From Mongoliibacter ruber (lineage in GTDB: Bacteria; Bacteroidota; Bacteroidia; Cytophagales; Cyclobacteriaceae), in assembly GCF_003003005.1 (NCBI RefSeq), contig NZ_PVTR01000011.1, positions 1-64,000 of the forward strand: a stretch of DNA of 64,000 nt, given 5' to 3'. A program made the position numbers and the translations under genes. This document shows positions 9,373 to 18,627 of this stretch, in pieces. The number at the start of each line of letters is the position of its first letter. Within the stretch, counting starts at the first letter, position 1. The notes beneath the pieces are model-generated. The model searched no databases. It saw only the letters and a program-made list of their open reading frames with translations, and had not been told where the DNA came from.

Positions 9373-10383
9373 ATGCTTTCAAACAAATCAATATTGATCA
9401 CAGGCGGAACGGGTTCTTTGGGTAAGGCATTGACCAAGTATATCTTTGGGACCTATCCTGATGTGAAAAGGCTGGTAATTTTTTCAAGGGACGAGCAAAA
9501 ACAATACCATATGGTACAGGAATATCCTGCTGATAAATTTCCGCAGATCAGGTTTTTTATCGGGGATGTGAGGGATAAGGAAAGATTGGTCAGGGCATTG
9601 AATGGGATTGATTATGTAATTCATGCTGCGGCCATGAAGCATGTCCCTATAGCGGAATACAATCCTGATGAATGTATCAAAACCAATGTGGGTGGTGCCC
9701 AAAATTTAATAGATGCCTGTTTGGATTCAAAAGTGGAGCGGGTCGTAGCCTTGTCCACCGACAAAGCCTGTGCGCCTATCAACCTGTATGGCGCTACCAA
9801 ACTCACATCTGATAAGTTATTTATTGCGGCCAACAACATCAAAGGATGGAATCCTATTCGTTTTTCTGTGGTAAGGTATGGTAATGTAATGGGTTCAAAT
9901 GGTTCTGTAATTCCATTTTTTTTGAATAAAAAGAAAGATGGGATATTGCCGATCACTGATCCTGAAATGACAAGATTCAATATTTCACTGAAAGGAGGAG
10001 TGGAAATGGTCATGCATGCGCTTGAACATATGTGGGGAGGGGAGCTCTTTGTACCCAAAATCCCATCATACAGAATTACCGATGTGGCGGAAGCCATTGG
10101 ACCGGAATGCGAAAAGTCTGTAGTGGGAATCCGACCTGGCGAAAAAGTCCATGAGGAAATGATTACCGCTTCTGATAGTTATTATACCTATGATTTGGGG
10201 GCTTATTATGCCATACTGCCTTCTACTCATCAATGGAAATTGGAGGACTTTGTTAAGACTTTTAATGCCAAGAAAGTGCCAAAAGGATTTCAATATAATT
10301 CCGAACAAAATCAAGATTGGGAATCAGTGGAGAGTTTAAGAGAATTGATTAAAGAGCATGTTGACCAAAACTTCAAAATCTGA
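9373..10383 (+). CDS. pseB: UDP-GlcNAc 4,6-dehydratase (inverting), pseudaminic acid pathway
   Basis: PseB converts UDP-GlcNAc to UDP-2-acetamido-2,6-dideoxy-beta-L-arabino-hexos-4-ulose, step one of CMP-pseudaminic acid synthesis. The 336-residue extended short-chain dehydrogenase has the NADP-binding GGTGSLG (11-17), the active-site STDKA (129-133) and the YxxxK pair in YGATK (140-144), plus HAAAMKHVP typical of the FlaA1/PseB group. Length matches the family. Its stop shares one base with the pseC start, so translation is probably coupled. Confidence 0.95.
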   Translation: MLSNKSILITGGTGSLGKALTKYIFGTYPDVKRLVIFSRDEQKQYHMVQEYPADKFPQIRFFIGDVRDKERLVRALNGIDYVIHAAAMKHVPIAEYNPDECIKTNVGGAQNLIDACLDSKVERVVALSTDKACAPINLYGATKLTSDKLFIAANNIKGWNPIRFSVVRYGNVMGSNGSVIPFFLNKKKDGILPITDPEMTRFNISLKGGVEMVMHALEHMWGGELFVPKIPSYRITDVAEAIGPECEKSVVGIRPGEKVHEEMITASDSYYTYDLGAYYAILPSTHQWKLEDFVKTFNAKKVPKGFQYNSEQNQDWESVESLRELIKEHVDQNFKI

Positions 10384-11540
10384 TGATGAATAAAATACCC
10401 TACGGAAGACAACATATTTCTGAAGAAGATATAGAGGCTGTTGTTGATGTTTTGAAGTCAGATTGGTTGACCCAAGGTCCGAACATCAAACTATTTGAAG
10501 AAGCATTTGCCAAGTATGTAGGTGCCAAATACGCTGTTGCGGTTTCCAATGGGACCGCAGCTTTGCATTTAAATGTTTTGGCCCTTGGGCTTCAACCGGG
10601 AGAGAAGGTCATCACAACTCCCATCACCTTTGTAGCCTCTGCGAATTGCATCCGCTATTGTGGCGGTGAGGTTGTATTTGCCGATATCGACCCTGAGACC
10701 TACTTATTGGACATCAATGCTGTTCGGGCAATATTGGAGAATGACAAGGAAGGCAATTTCAAAGGGATTATCCCGGTCAATTTTGCGGGAAGGGTAGTGG
10801 ACTTGGAGGCATTCAGGAAGCTTGCCGATGAATTTGCGCTTTGGATCATTGAGGATGCCTGCCATTCTCCTGGAGGTTACTTTACTGATTCCCATGGTGA
10901 AATCCAAAAATCAGGAAATGGTAATTTTGCTGATTTGGCGATATTTTCCTTTCATCCTGTCAAGCATATTGCAACGGGAGAAGGAGGAATGATTACCACC
11001 AATAACGAGATGCTATTTAAAAAGCTCCTCAATTTGAGAACCCATGGTATTCAGCAGGATTTCCAAAAGAAAATTTATGATCATGGGCTTTGGTATTATG
11101 AGATGCAGGAATTGGGGTTTAACTATAGGTTTACAGATTTTCAGGCTGCTTTGGGTTTAAGCCAACTGAAAAGAGCCGATCAGGGACTGGTACGCAGAAA
11201 AGAGATTGCCCAAAAATATCATGATGCCTTTGCCAATGCTGCTTTTGTTCATGGGCAGTCCGGGGTCATAGAAGGTCATGCTTATCATCTATATGTCGTG
11301 GAATTCGAAAATCGGGATAAGCTGATCGGGTATCTTAGGGAGAAAAACATTTGGGCCCAAGTCCACTATATCCCTGCCCATTTGATGCCCTATTATAGGC
11401 AATTTGGTTGGAAAGACGGGGATTTGCCCTTGTCCGAAAATTACTATTCCAAATGTCTCAGTTTACCTGTGTATCCTACATTGACTGAGGAAGAACAGGA
11501 ATTCGTTATTGACACTATCAACAAATTCTATCGTGGCTAA
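10383..11540 (+). CDS. pseC: UDP-4-amino-4,6-dideoxy-N-acetyl-beta-L-altrosamine transaminase
   Basis: PseC is the PLP-dependent C4 aminotransferase acting on the PseB product with glutamate as donor. The 385-residue protein is a DegT/DnrJ/EryC1 aminotransferase: SNGTAALHL near 55-63 for cofactor phosphate, EDACHSPGG around 157-165, and the Schiff-base lysine in FSFHPVKHIATGEGG (Lys194). Two ATG codons stand in tandem at 10383 and 10386. The 3' end overlaps pseF by 8 bases when pseF starts at GTG 11533. Confidence 0.95.
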   Translation: MMNKIPYGRQHISEEDIEAVVDVLKSDWLTQGPNIKLFEEAFAKYVGAKYAVAVSNGTAALHLNVLALGLQPGEKVITTPITFVASANCIRYCGGEVVFADIDPETYLLDINAVRAILENDKEGNFKGIIPVNFAGRVVDLEAFRKLADEFALWIIEDACHSPGGYFTDSHGEIQKSGNGNFADLAIFSFHPVKHIATGEGGMITTNNEMLFKKLLNLRTHGIQQDFQKKIYDHGLWYYEMQELGFNYRFTDFQAALGLSQLKRADQGLVRRKEIAQKYHDAFANAAFVHGQSGVIEGHAYHLYVVEFENRDKLIGYLREKNIWAQVHYIPAHLMPYYRQFGWKDGDLPLSENYYSKCLSLPVYPTLTEEEQEFVIDTINKFYRG

Positions 11541-12210
11541 TCTTTGTATCATTCCTGCCCGGGGAGGAAGCAAACGGATTCCCAGAAAAAATGTCAAGGA
11601 TTTTTTGGGAAAGCCCATCATAGCTTATTCCATAGAAGTAGCCCTTCAATCAGGCCTTTTTGATGAGGTGATGGTTTCGACTGATGATATTGAAATAGCG
11701 GAGGTAGGAAAAAAGTATGGGGCGAAGGTTCCGTTTTTGAGAAGCTCAAAAAATTCAAATGATTACGCTTCTACTAGTGATGTAATTAATGAGGTTCTTG
11801 TTTGTTATAAAGAGAATGGGATTCATTTTGATTTTTGTTGTTGTCTTTATCCTACTGCTCCTTTTGTTACTTCTGATAACCTTCATGAGGGTTTTTCCAA
11901 AATACAGCTTGATAATCTAAACACGGTGTTTCCAGTTGTGGAGTTTTCTTACCCAATTTTTCGAAGCCTAAAAAGAGAAAACAATAAGACTACCATGTTT
12001 TGGCCTGAGTATTTGAACAACAGATCTCAAGATTTGCCTAAAGCTTATCATGATGCAGGTCAATGGTATTGGTTAAACTTAAAAACATTTGAAGGAAAGC
12101 TATGGACAGACCAAACTCATTCAATTATTTTAGAGGAAAGCAGGGTTCAAGACATTGATTCACTTTCTGATTGGTCATTAGCTGAATTAAAATATAAATA
12201 CCTCCAATGA
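11533..12210 (+). CDS. pseF: CMP-pseudaminic acid cytidylyltransferase
   Basis: PseF activates pseudaminic acid with CTP. The 225-residue protein opens IIPARGGSKRIPRKN (6-20), the CTP-binding motif of CMP-nonulosonate synthetases, and has LYPTAPF as in NeuA/PseF. GTG 11533 is chosen as start because it gives the family-standard short leader before the motif; an upstream TTG at 11509 would add eight residues coded inside pseC. Base composition becomes more AT-rich in the second half of this gene, the beginning of a low-GC stretch that runs to about 17.2 kb. Confidence 0.93.
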   Translation: MANLCIIPARGGSKRIPRKNVKDFLGKPIIAYSIEVALQSGLFDEVMVSTDDIEIAEVGKKYGAKVPFLRSSKNSNDYASTSDVINEVLVCYKENGIHFDFCCCLYPTAPFVTSDNLHEGFSKIQLDNLNTVFPVVEFSYPIFRSLKRENNKTTMFWPEYLNNRSQDLPKAYHDAGQWYWLNLKTFEGKLWTDQTHSIILEESRVQDIDSLSDWSLAELKYKYLQ

Positions 12211-12232
12211 TGCAAACAAGGTTAAATCTTAA

Positions 12233-13207
12233 ATGAATAAAGTAGTTTTAAAAGCTAATGCAAGCTTCTCTGAAGGATATGGTCATGTATATAGGCTTTT
12301 GGCTCTTTATAAAATTCTTGAGAATTATTTTGACTGCTCCTTTATTTCTGGAGTATTACCTAATGCGATAAGAAGGACTTTAATTGAAAAAAAATTATCA
12401 TTTTTTGAATTTGAGAATGAAAATCTGGAAATAGAATTTATTTCTAAGAATAGGGGCGCAATAGTTGTTTTAGATGGGTATAATTTCACGTCCAATTATT
12501 TTGAAAAAATTAAACATCACAACTGTAAAATTATTAAAGTAGATGATTTTTATGAATGCAATCCAATCTTTGATGGAATTATAAATCACTCACCTCTAGC
12601 TCAATTAGGTGACTATGTAAGGCCCTTTGTGCATCAAAACTTTGCTTTAGGGGCTGATTATGTATTACTAAGGAAGGCTTTTTTAAAAGCGGCTAGAAAA
12701 AGAAACAATGAAATTCAAGGCATAACAAAGGTATTTGTTTGTTTTGGTGGTACCGATCCTAAAAACATTTCATCAATTGTATTAGAGGAGTTATTAAAGA
12801 ATAGTGTAATTAATGAAATTCATATAATTTCTGATAAGCTTCTCTATAATGAGTCTGATTCAAATGTGAAAATTTTTACTTACAAAAATTTAGATGAATA
12901 TGAGATTATCGATTTGTTAAGGAAATCCCATCTTACTATTTGTCCCCCAAGTACAATAAGTTTGGAAGCGTGTGCTGTTGGGACACCACTCATAGTAATT
13001 CCTGTTGTTGACAATCAGATCGAAATTGGCAAAGGATTATCGACGAAGAAAGCTGCATATCTTTTAGAGTTTGCTCATCTAAATAAATTGAATTCAGTAA
13101 TAAATTCTCTCAAATCCAGTGATTTGGAAGATATCAAGTATTATCAATCTCAACTTATTGATGGAAAGTCAAGCGATAGGTTAATAGAATTTTTTAGAAA
13201 ATTTTGA
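12233..13207 (+). CDS. pseG: UDP-2,4-diacetamido-2,4,6-trideoxy-beta-L-altropyranose hydrolase
   Basis: PseG removes UDP from the diacetamido sugar nucleotide, giving the free sugar used by PseI. The 324-residue protein has a GT-B-like fold: N-terminal EGYGHVYR carries the catalytic histidine (His18) at the position of the family's GxGHVxR motif, and the C-half has VFVCFGGTDPKN and a SLEACAVGTPLIVIP nucleotide-binding segment. The N-terminal sequence is more divergent than usual (KANASFSEGYGH). The gene is strongly AT-rich: 13 G/C in 60 bases at 12361-12420. It overlaps pseH by TTGA. Confidence 0.88.
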   Translation: MNKVVLKANASFSEGYGHVYRLLALYKILENYFDCSFISGVLPNAIRRTLIEKKLSFFEFENENLEIEFISKNRGAIVVLDGYNFTSNYFEKIKHHNCKIIKVDDFYECNPIFDGIINHSPLAQLGDYVRPFVHQNFALGADYVLLRKAFLKAARKRNNEIQGITKVFVCFGGTDPKNISSIVLEELLKNSVINEIHIISDKLLYNESDSNVKIFTYKNLDEYEIIDLLRKSHLTICPPSTISLEACAVGTPLIVIPVVDNQIEIGKGLSTKKAAYLLEFAHLNKLNSVINSLKSSDLEDIKYYQSQLIDGKSSDRLIEFFRKF

Positions 13208-13713
13208 AATTAATTCAATTAAATAAAGTGTATTTAGATAAGAACATGGATTCGATTTTAGCTATTGAAAATCATGTGTTCAACGCGTTTGGAAATATCT
13301 ATGATGAAACAAAATGGACATATAAAGAATTTGCTCATTCACTTCCAAAGAAAGAAATATATAGTATAGGGGGGATAATTGATAACCAATTGGTAGGTTT
13401 TTCAATTGGTTACGAGTTCAAACCTAAGTTTTCTCATGTTTCTAGATTTGCAATCAGCCCTCATTTCATCGGTACAGGAATAAGCAAGAAGATTATGTTA
13501 TTTCAATTAGAAATAATGTCACAAAATAATTGTGAAAAATGTTCTATTGATTTAACAAGGAAAAATGAAAGGGCATTTAAATTTTATTCTAGTTTGGGAT
13601 TTAAACAATTAAAGGGTGATGATCTTGAAGAATATGTGTTGCTAAAGAATAGGGATGAAAGTCAATATTTAGATGAGGATAGTTCACATATTGCGATGGT
13701 ATTAATTTTATAA
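13204..13713 (+). CDS. pseH: GNAT acetyltransferase, probable pseudaminic acid PseH
   Basis: A 169-residue GNAT-fold protein. The acetyl-CoA site is around FAISPHFIGTGISKKIM (80-100) followed by RKNERAFKFYSSLGFK, the usual motif B. In the pathway PseH acetylates the C4 amine made by PseC, and this is the only GNAT gene inside the pseB-I run, so the assignment is by position plus fold. The start is probably TTG 13204, overlapping the pseG stop as TTGA; ATG 13246 is the alternative and would remove 14 residues. The C-terminal tail is acidic. Confidence 0.75.
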   Translation: MKLIQLNKVYLDKNMDSILAIENHVFNAFGNIYDETKWTYKEFAHSLPKKEIYSIGGIIDNQLVGFSIGYEFKPKFSHVSRFAISPHFIGTGISKKIMLFQLEIMSQNNCEKCSIDLTRKNERAFKFYSSLGFKQLKGDDLEEYVLLKNRDESQYLDEDSSHIAMVLIL

Positions 13714-13715
13714 TT

Positions 13716-14750
13716 ATGAATTTTTCATTAAAACAAAGGACAAAGAATAGTGTTTTCATTATTGCTGAAATCGGCAATAATCATAATGGAAGTAAAAAAA
13801 CAGCATTTGAGTTAATTGATATTGCTGCTGAATCAGGAGTTGATGCTGTGAAGTTTCAAACATTTACCGGATTAGATATAGTTACACCAAAAGTTAAAGC
13901 TGACGAATATAAAGGTTGGAATGTAAAGGGTTATGCATATTGGTTCGAATTTTTAGACTCCATTGCCTTACCATTAGAAGATCATCTTGAAGTTTTTAAT
14001 TATGCTATCAATAAAGGTTTAATTCCTTTTTCTACACCTACATCATCTGAAATTGTTGGTTTCCTGGAAAAAATTAATACTCCATTGTATAAGATTGCTT
14101 CAATGGATTTGACAAATATTAAATTACTTAAATCTGTCGCAGATACTGGTAAACCAGTTATTATCTCCACAGGTATGGGAACTGATGAGGAAATCAGAAA
14201 AGCGATATCTATCTTCAGTAAAAATGAATTAGCAATTTTGCATTGCATAAGTGATTATCCAACAAAACCTGAAAATGCGAACCTAAAAGCAGTTTCTTAT
14301 ATAAAAGAAAGGTATAAAGTTCTTACTGGTTTATCAGACCACTCTGTAACAAATGTATTTAGTCTTGGTGCAGTTGCTTTAGGAGGGAGAATTATAGAAA
14401 AGCATATCACTTATTCAAGGAAAGAAAAAAGAAAGGCCGAACATCATTTTTCCTTGGAACCCAAAGAATTAAAATTACTGGTTGAAAGTATCAGAACACT
14501 TGAAAAAGGTTTAGGTGAAAATAAATTAATTAGAACTCCCGATGAAGATTTAAATAAATTTAAATACAGAAGAAGTTTGCATTTAAACAAAGCTTTAAAT
14601 AAAGGTGATCGAATTAGTATTGAAGACATTTCAATTTTGCGACCAAATATCGGAGATGCCCCATCTGAATTTGATAATTATATAGGAAAAGAGTTGGTTA
14701 GGGACATTGGACCATGGACAGGGTTAAATAAAGATATGATTAAAGGATGA
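13716..14750 (+). CDS. pseI: Pseudaminic acid synthase (NeuB family)
   Basis: PseI condenses the PseG product with phosphoenolpyruvate to form pseudaminic acid. The 344-residue protein has the NeuB TIM barrel (AEIGNNHNGSKK near 17-28, VDAVKFQTF, YKIASMDLTN, STGMGTDEEI, GLSDHS, IIEKHIT) and a C-terminal SAF/antifreeze-like domain (about 285-344). NeuB, LegI and PseI are hard to tell apart by eye; the complete PseB-C-F-G set decides the substrate. Its last four bases ATGA are the start of the next gene. Confidence 0.88.
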   Translation: MNFSLKQRTKNSVFIIAEIGNNHNGSKKTAFELIDIAAESGVDAVKFQTFTGLDIVTPKVKADEYKGWNVKGYAYWFEFLDSIALPLEDHLEVFNYAINKGLIPFSTPTSSEIVGFLEKINTPLYKIASMDLTNIKLLKSVADTGKPVIISTGMGTDEEIRKAISIFSKNELAILHCISDYPTKPENANLKAVSYIKERYKVLTGLSDHSVTNVFSLGAVALGGRIIEKHITYSRKEKRKAEHHFSLEPKELKLLVESIRTLEKGLGENKLIRTPDEDLNKFKYRRSLHLNKALNKGDRISIEDISILRPNIGDAPSEFDNYIGKELVRDIGPWTGLNKDMIKG

Positions 14751-15472
14751 AAATCATTTCTGCCCATCAACCAGCATATCTGCCTTGGCTAGGTTATTTT
14801 CATAAAATACTGTTAAGCGATGAATTTGTAATAATGGATGATGTTCAATACGAAAAGAATTCTTATATAAATCGAAATCAAATTGTAAATAATAAACAAA
14901 AATTTTGGTTAACCATTCCATTAATCAATAAGAGTGATAATTCTGGAATAATTAAAGAAATGGAGCTGGCTAATCATATATGGAAAGTTAAACACATCAA
15001 GTCGATTGAATATTCTTATAAAAAATCTCCATTTTTTAGTGAAATAATGCCAATTATTGAAAGCAGTCTTGAAATTCAGAGTAATTATTTAATTGACTAT
15101 ACCAACAGCTTTCTATTTCAAATTTTAGATTATCTTGATATTGAAACGAAAATTCATTTCGCCAGTGATTTAAAAATCCGATCGAAAAAACTTGATTACG
15201 TTGTTGAATTGACAAAGAAACTTGAAGGAGATTTATTTGTTTTTGGAAAACTAGGGTCAGACTATGCTAATAAATCCACCTTTGAAGGGAATGGCATTAA
15301 GGCATATTTTCAAAATTATCTTCATCCTGATTATCGACAATATAACCAAGATGATTTTTTTTCACACATTTCTATAATCGATTTACTTTTTAATTATGGA
15401 TCTATTGAAACGGTGAGTGTAATTATGAGAAGTAATGTCTCAAAACAAGATATAGTTAACTATCAAGGATGA
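14747..15472 (+). CDS. WbqC-like family protein
   Basis: 241 residues with the WbqC family opening HQPAYLPWLGYFHKI (6-20), the VIMDDVQYEKNSYINRNQI segment and a DYANKST-type C-half. WbqC proteins are found in O-antigen and other sugar loci; their activity is not firmly known and a role in modifying a nucleotide sugar or nonulosonate has been suggested. It is coupled by ATGA overlaps to pseI upstream and to a GNAT gene downstream, so it most likely acts on the pseudaminic acid product. It belongs to the low-GC part of the locus. Confidence 0.8.
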   Translation: MKIISAHQPAYLPWLGYFHKILLSDEFVIMDDVQYEKNSYINRNQIVNNKQKFWLTIPLINKSDNSGIIKEMELANHIWKVKHIKSIEYSYKKSPFFSEIMPIIESSLEIQSNYLIDYTNSFLFQILDYLDIETKIHFASDLKIRSKKLDYVVELTKKLEGDLFVFGKLGSDYANKSTFEGNGIKAYFQNYLHPDYRQYNQDDFFSHISIIDLLFNYGSIETVSVIMRSNVSKQDIVNYQG

Positions 15473-16377
15473 AATATTCTTGTGACCCTAGCCTTCTTTT
15501 TGATTCCCAGTATTCTGAAGATTTAGATCATGAATATTTATTAAATATTCATGAACAATTAGATTTAAATTCGAACCAAGGATTTTATGTAGATTCTTCA
15601 AATTGTTATTTGAAAGCAAGCTTTTTGAATTGGGACTCTAATCATTTTGGCTTTCCGATGGCTCGCCTTGAATATCTATTTTTCACTGATAGTAATGTGA
15701 TTGAAAATAATTGGAAACTGTTTATTGATTGGTTGACTGAAAACAGAATAAATCATGTATCGTTTAGGTCCAATTCACAAAACATTGAAGTTATTAATTA
15801 CCTAAAGTCAAATAATTTTTCAATTATATCTAGGAAGTATATGCTAAGGATAGCTAAGGATAGATATGTAAATAAACAAACTATATTACCATTGTTTGAA
15901 TTGCCTTTAAATAATGAAATATTATACCTTGGTGAGAAAAGCTTCAAATATGGTAGATTTTTTAACGATCAATTTATTGACAATTCTAAAGCTAAATTAC
16001 TTTATAAAAAGTGGCTTGAGAATAGCATAATTGATAAAAATCATAGCATTATTCTCAATGTTAAAGAGGATGAAGTATTAGGATTTGTTCTTTTTAAAAA
16101 AGGCCTAAATTACAGTAGTGATTTAGACCTACAATTTCCACACGGTCTAATATCACTAATAGCAACCAATGAAAACCATGCGGGTAAAGGCATAGGAAAA
16201 CAGTTATTGAATTCCGCCATGTGGCACCTGTTTGAAAGAGAAAGCTGTAAGGTTGTATATGCTAACACAGATATAATGAACCTAGAGAGTTTAAGGCTGT
16301 TTCAATCTCAGGGTTTTACAGTTTATAATGAATTGTCTGAATTAAGAATGTGGTATTCAAGTGATAGCTCAAAATAA
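15469..16377 (+). CDS. GNAT acyltransferase (WecD/RffC-like)
   Basis: 302 residues. The N-half has WDSNHFGFPMARLEYLFF, the family signature of TDP-fucosamine acetyltransferase-like proteins (FDxxxFxxxxxxL), and the C-half has a GNAT acetyl-CoA motif (LISLIATNENHAGKGIGKQL) followed by NLESLRLFQSQGF. It probably acylates an amino group on a sugar nucleotide or nonulosonate. It overlaps the WbqC-like gene by ATGA and is the second acyltransferase of the cluster, hinting at an N-acyl variant of pseudaminic acid. Substrate not determinable here. Confidence 0.8.
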   Translation: MKYSCDPSLLFDSQYSEDLDHEYLLNIHEQLDLNSNQGFYVDSSNCYLKASFLNWDSNHFGFPMARLEYLFFTDSNVIENNWKLFIDWLTENRINHVSFRSNSQNIEVINYLKSNNFSIISRKYMLRIAKDRYVNKQTILPLFELPLNNEILYLGEKSFKYGRFFNDQFIDNSKAKLLYKKWLENSIIDKNHSIILNVKEDEVLGFVLFKKGLNYSSDLDLQFPHGLISLIATNENHAGKGIGKQLLNSAMWHLFERESCKVVYANTDIMNLESLRLFQSQGFTVYNELSELRMWYSSDSSK

Positions 16378-16405
16378 AATAGGTTCATAATAGATTTAAA
16401 AATTT

Positions 16406-17119
16406 ATGATAGATTCTTATCAAAACAAGAAAATACTTTTAGTTGTTGCTCATCCTGATGATGAAATATTAGGCGTTGGGGGTACTATGCATAGATTAAT
16501 AATTGAGAGAAATTGTATTGTTAGAACGATTATTCTAGGAGAGGGCATCACATCTCGTTCGGATTCAAGGAATATTGAAAAATGGGAGACTGAACTTAAA
16601 ATCCACAGGTCTAATATCGAGAAAGCAAGAGAGTTTATAGGTTTCCATTCTGTAGGAATATATGATTTCCCTGATAATCGATTTGACAGCGTTGAACTTT
16701 TAGATATAATCAAGGTAATTGAAAAAGAAAAAGAGGACTTTAGACCTGAAGTGATATTTACCCATCATGGCGGAGATTTAAATATTGATCATCAAAAAAC
16801 CTTTGATGCAGTAATGACTGCATGTAGACCAATGAATACAGAAGGTGTTAAAACAATTATAACCTTCGAAACTATGTCCGGGACAGAATGGCGGGCTTCT
16901 ACAGATCCTCGTCACTTTATTCCGAATATGTTCATTTCCATCTCAGAAACTGATTTGCAAGCTAAACTTAATGCAATTGAATCTTATGAATTTGAGAGAA
17001 GAAAATTCCCTCATCCAAGATCATCAGAAGCTTTAAAAATCCGTGCCCAAATGTGGGGCATTGCAAATGGAGTTGATTATGCGGAGGCTTTTTGCATTGT
17101 TCGGAACATTTGCTTTTAA
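16406..17119 (+). CDS. PIG-L/LmbE-type deacetylase
   Basis: 237 residues with the zinc-binding HPDDEILGVGG (16-26) and a second metal ligand in HHGGDLNIDHQ (120-130). Family members are zinc-dependent N-deacetylases of N-acetylglucosamine conjugates, and homologues in sugar loci deacetylate nucleotide sugars. Its place directly after two acyltransferase-like genes suggests removal of an acetyl group that is replaced by another acyl group. It is the last gene of the low-GC stretch; a 114-base gap follows. Confidence 0.85.
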   Translation: MIDSYQNKKILLVVAHPDDEILGVGGTMHRLIIERNCIVRTIILGEGITSRSDSRNIEKWETELKIHRSNIEKAREFIGFHSVGIYDFPDNRFDSVELLDIIKVIEKEKEDFRPEVIFTHHGGDLNIDHQKTFDAVMTACRPMNTEGVKTIITFETMSGTEWRASTDPRHFIPNMFISISETDLQAKLNAIESYEFERRKFPHPRSSEALKIRAQMWGIANGVDYAEAFCIVRNICF

Positions 17120-17233
17120 CCTAAGATTTTTAAGGAATTTTTGATTTAGTAGTTACTATAGATTCAAAATGTACTGGAATCGATTTTTATCCCATTTAAT
17201 ATTTAATAGTTGATTTATATATTTTACTGATAA

Positions 17234-18625
17234 ATGATTTCCAAATCAAGACAAGTCATATCTCATTCACTACATGGTAGAAATAAAATGTATGAAAAAA
17301 GGGGGGTGGGCATGCTTGGTAACCAAAACTTCACCAAAGCATTTTTTAAAGTATGGAAACTTAAGGGAGTTGAATTTGCCAAACAATTGATCAAGTTGAA
17401 GTTTAATTTCATCAATCCATTTGCATTTAAGAAATTTCTTTTTGTCTTTGTCACCCACAATCAATACCTGGCGATTGCGCCAATATTTGAAAAGTTCAGG
17501 GGTGATTCCACTGGGATCAAACATGAGTTCAATGTCAATCAGAAGTTAGGGAACAGTTCCAACTTACCATTTTTATATATCTTTTTTTTGGATTTTATCA
17601 GCTTTCCGGTTTTTTATCTTCTGCACAGAAAATTTCTGATTTCCACTTACGGATCACATATCAAGGACATTACCTTAATAAATCTGTCTTCCTTCACTCT
17701 TTCCATTTATAGGATATTCGCATTTTTATTTTGGATTAAAAAGCCGCAATACCTGATTATGGCCAATGACCATTCGGATATCAATGTAGGGGCGTTTCAT
17801 GCAGCCAAGAGGAACCAAATCACCACGATCTATTTTCAGCACGCCAATGTCTCGGATATATTCCCTCCCATGACATTTGACTATGCTTTTTTATATTCTG
17901 AGATGGCAGCAGAAGTTTATAGCAACATCAAGCAAACTAATACTTCGATGATTTCTGTCGGCAATATGAAGGCGGATGGATTTATCCAAATCAACCAAGA
18001 AAGGGTTTTTGACAGGAATAATCTCAGAATAGTCCTTTGCGTCAATACAGTAGCCGAAATCGAGACGTACGTGAGCTTGGCAAAAAAACTCGCAGATCTT
18101 GACAATGTGAAATTGATCAAATTCAGATTGCACCCTTATCTGCTGAAATTCCAAATGGATTTTGATCACCCCAAAATCATCATCAGCAACAGTAAATTGG
18201 AGAATTCATTTGAATGTTTTAAGGATATGGATCTAAATATTGCCGGCAACAGCAGTATTATCGAGGAAGCGTTGTTTACCGATACACCTACAGTGTATTT
18301 TGACTTGGATGAAAAGATGAGTGATTACTATGGTTATGCCAAAAATCAAATAGTCATAACCACTTTGAAGAACATTGATGCCGTGATTGGTTTTATAAAG
18401 AATTATGATTCACCTATTTCTGTAATTTCAAAAGCAGTCATATATTCCTCTTCTATCAACACCAAATTTACCGGAAAGACAAGCGAGTTGGTCGGGAAAA
18501 TCATTATGGATATCGATTCAGGAAAATTCCCCGATCCTGAGGTTTTGGAGAAGGATAATGCCGAAAGCTCGGAAAATATTTACCGCATTGTGGGTACTGA
18601 TGTTAATTTGCCAATTTCGGGATAG
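17234..18625 (+). CDS. Putative glycan transferase, CDP-glycerol/capsule-transferase fold
   Basis: 463 residues, not confidently placed in a family. The central IYFQHANVSDIFPP followed by DYAFLYSEMAAEVY and a later NSSIIEEALFTDTPTVYFDLDE resemble the acceptor and nucleotide-binding parts of GT-B capsule transferases (TagF/KpsS type). Residues about 110-130 include a hydrophobic stretch (FLYIFFLDFISFPVFYLL). A CMP-pseudaminic acid user is needed in this locus and this gene, right after the Pse genes, is a candidate; that is inference. ATG 17234 is used; ATG 17288 is an alternative. Base composition returns to about 40% GC here. Confidence 0.6.
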   Translation: MISKSRQVISHSLHGRNKMYEKRGVGMLGNQNFTKAFFKVWKLKGVEFAKQLIKLKFNFINPFAFKKFLFVFVTHNQYLAIAPIFEKFRGDSTGIKHEFNVNQKLGNSSNLPFLYIFFLDFISFPVFYLLHRKFLISTYGSHIKDITLINLSSFTLSIYRIFAFLFWIKKPQYLIMANDHSDINVGAFHAAKRNQITTIYFQHANVSDIFPPMTFDYAFLYSEMAAEVYSNIKQTNTSMISVGNMKADGFIQINQERVFDRNNLRIVLCVNTVAEIETYVSLAKKLADLDNVKLIKFRLHPYLLKFQMDFDHPKIIISNSKLENSFECFKDMDLNIAGNSSIIEEALFTDTPTVYFDLDEKMSDYYGYAKNQIVITTLKNIDAVIGFIKNYDSPISVISKAVIYSSSINTKFTGKTSELVGKIIMDIDSGKFPDPEVLEKDNAESSENIYRIVGTDVNLPISG

Positions 18626-18627
18626 TT

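Noticed and set aside
13716-14750. The NeuB-type gene as sialic acid or legionaminic acid synthase
   Set aside because: PseB, PseC, PseF and PseG are all present, so pseudaminic acid is the most consistent product; sequence motifs alone cannot separate the three.
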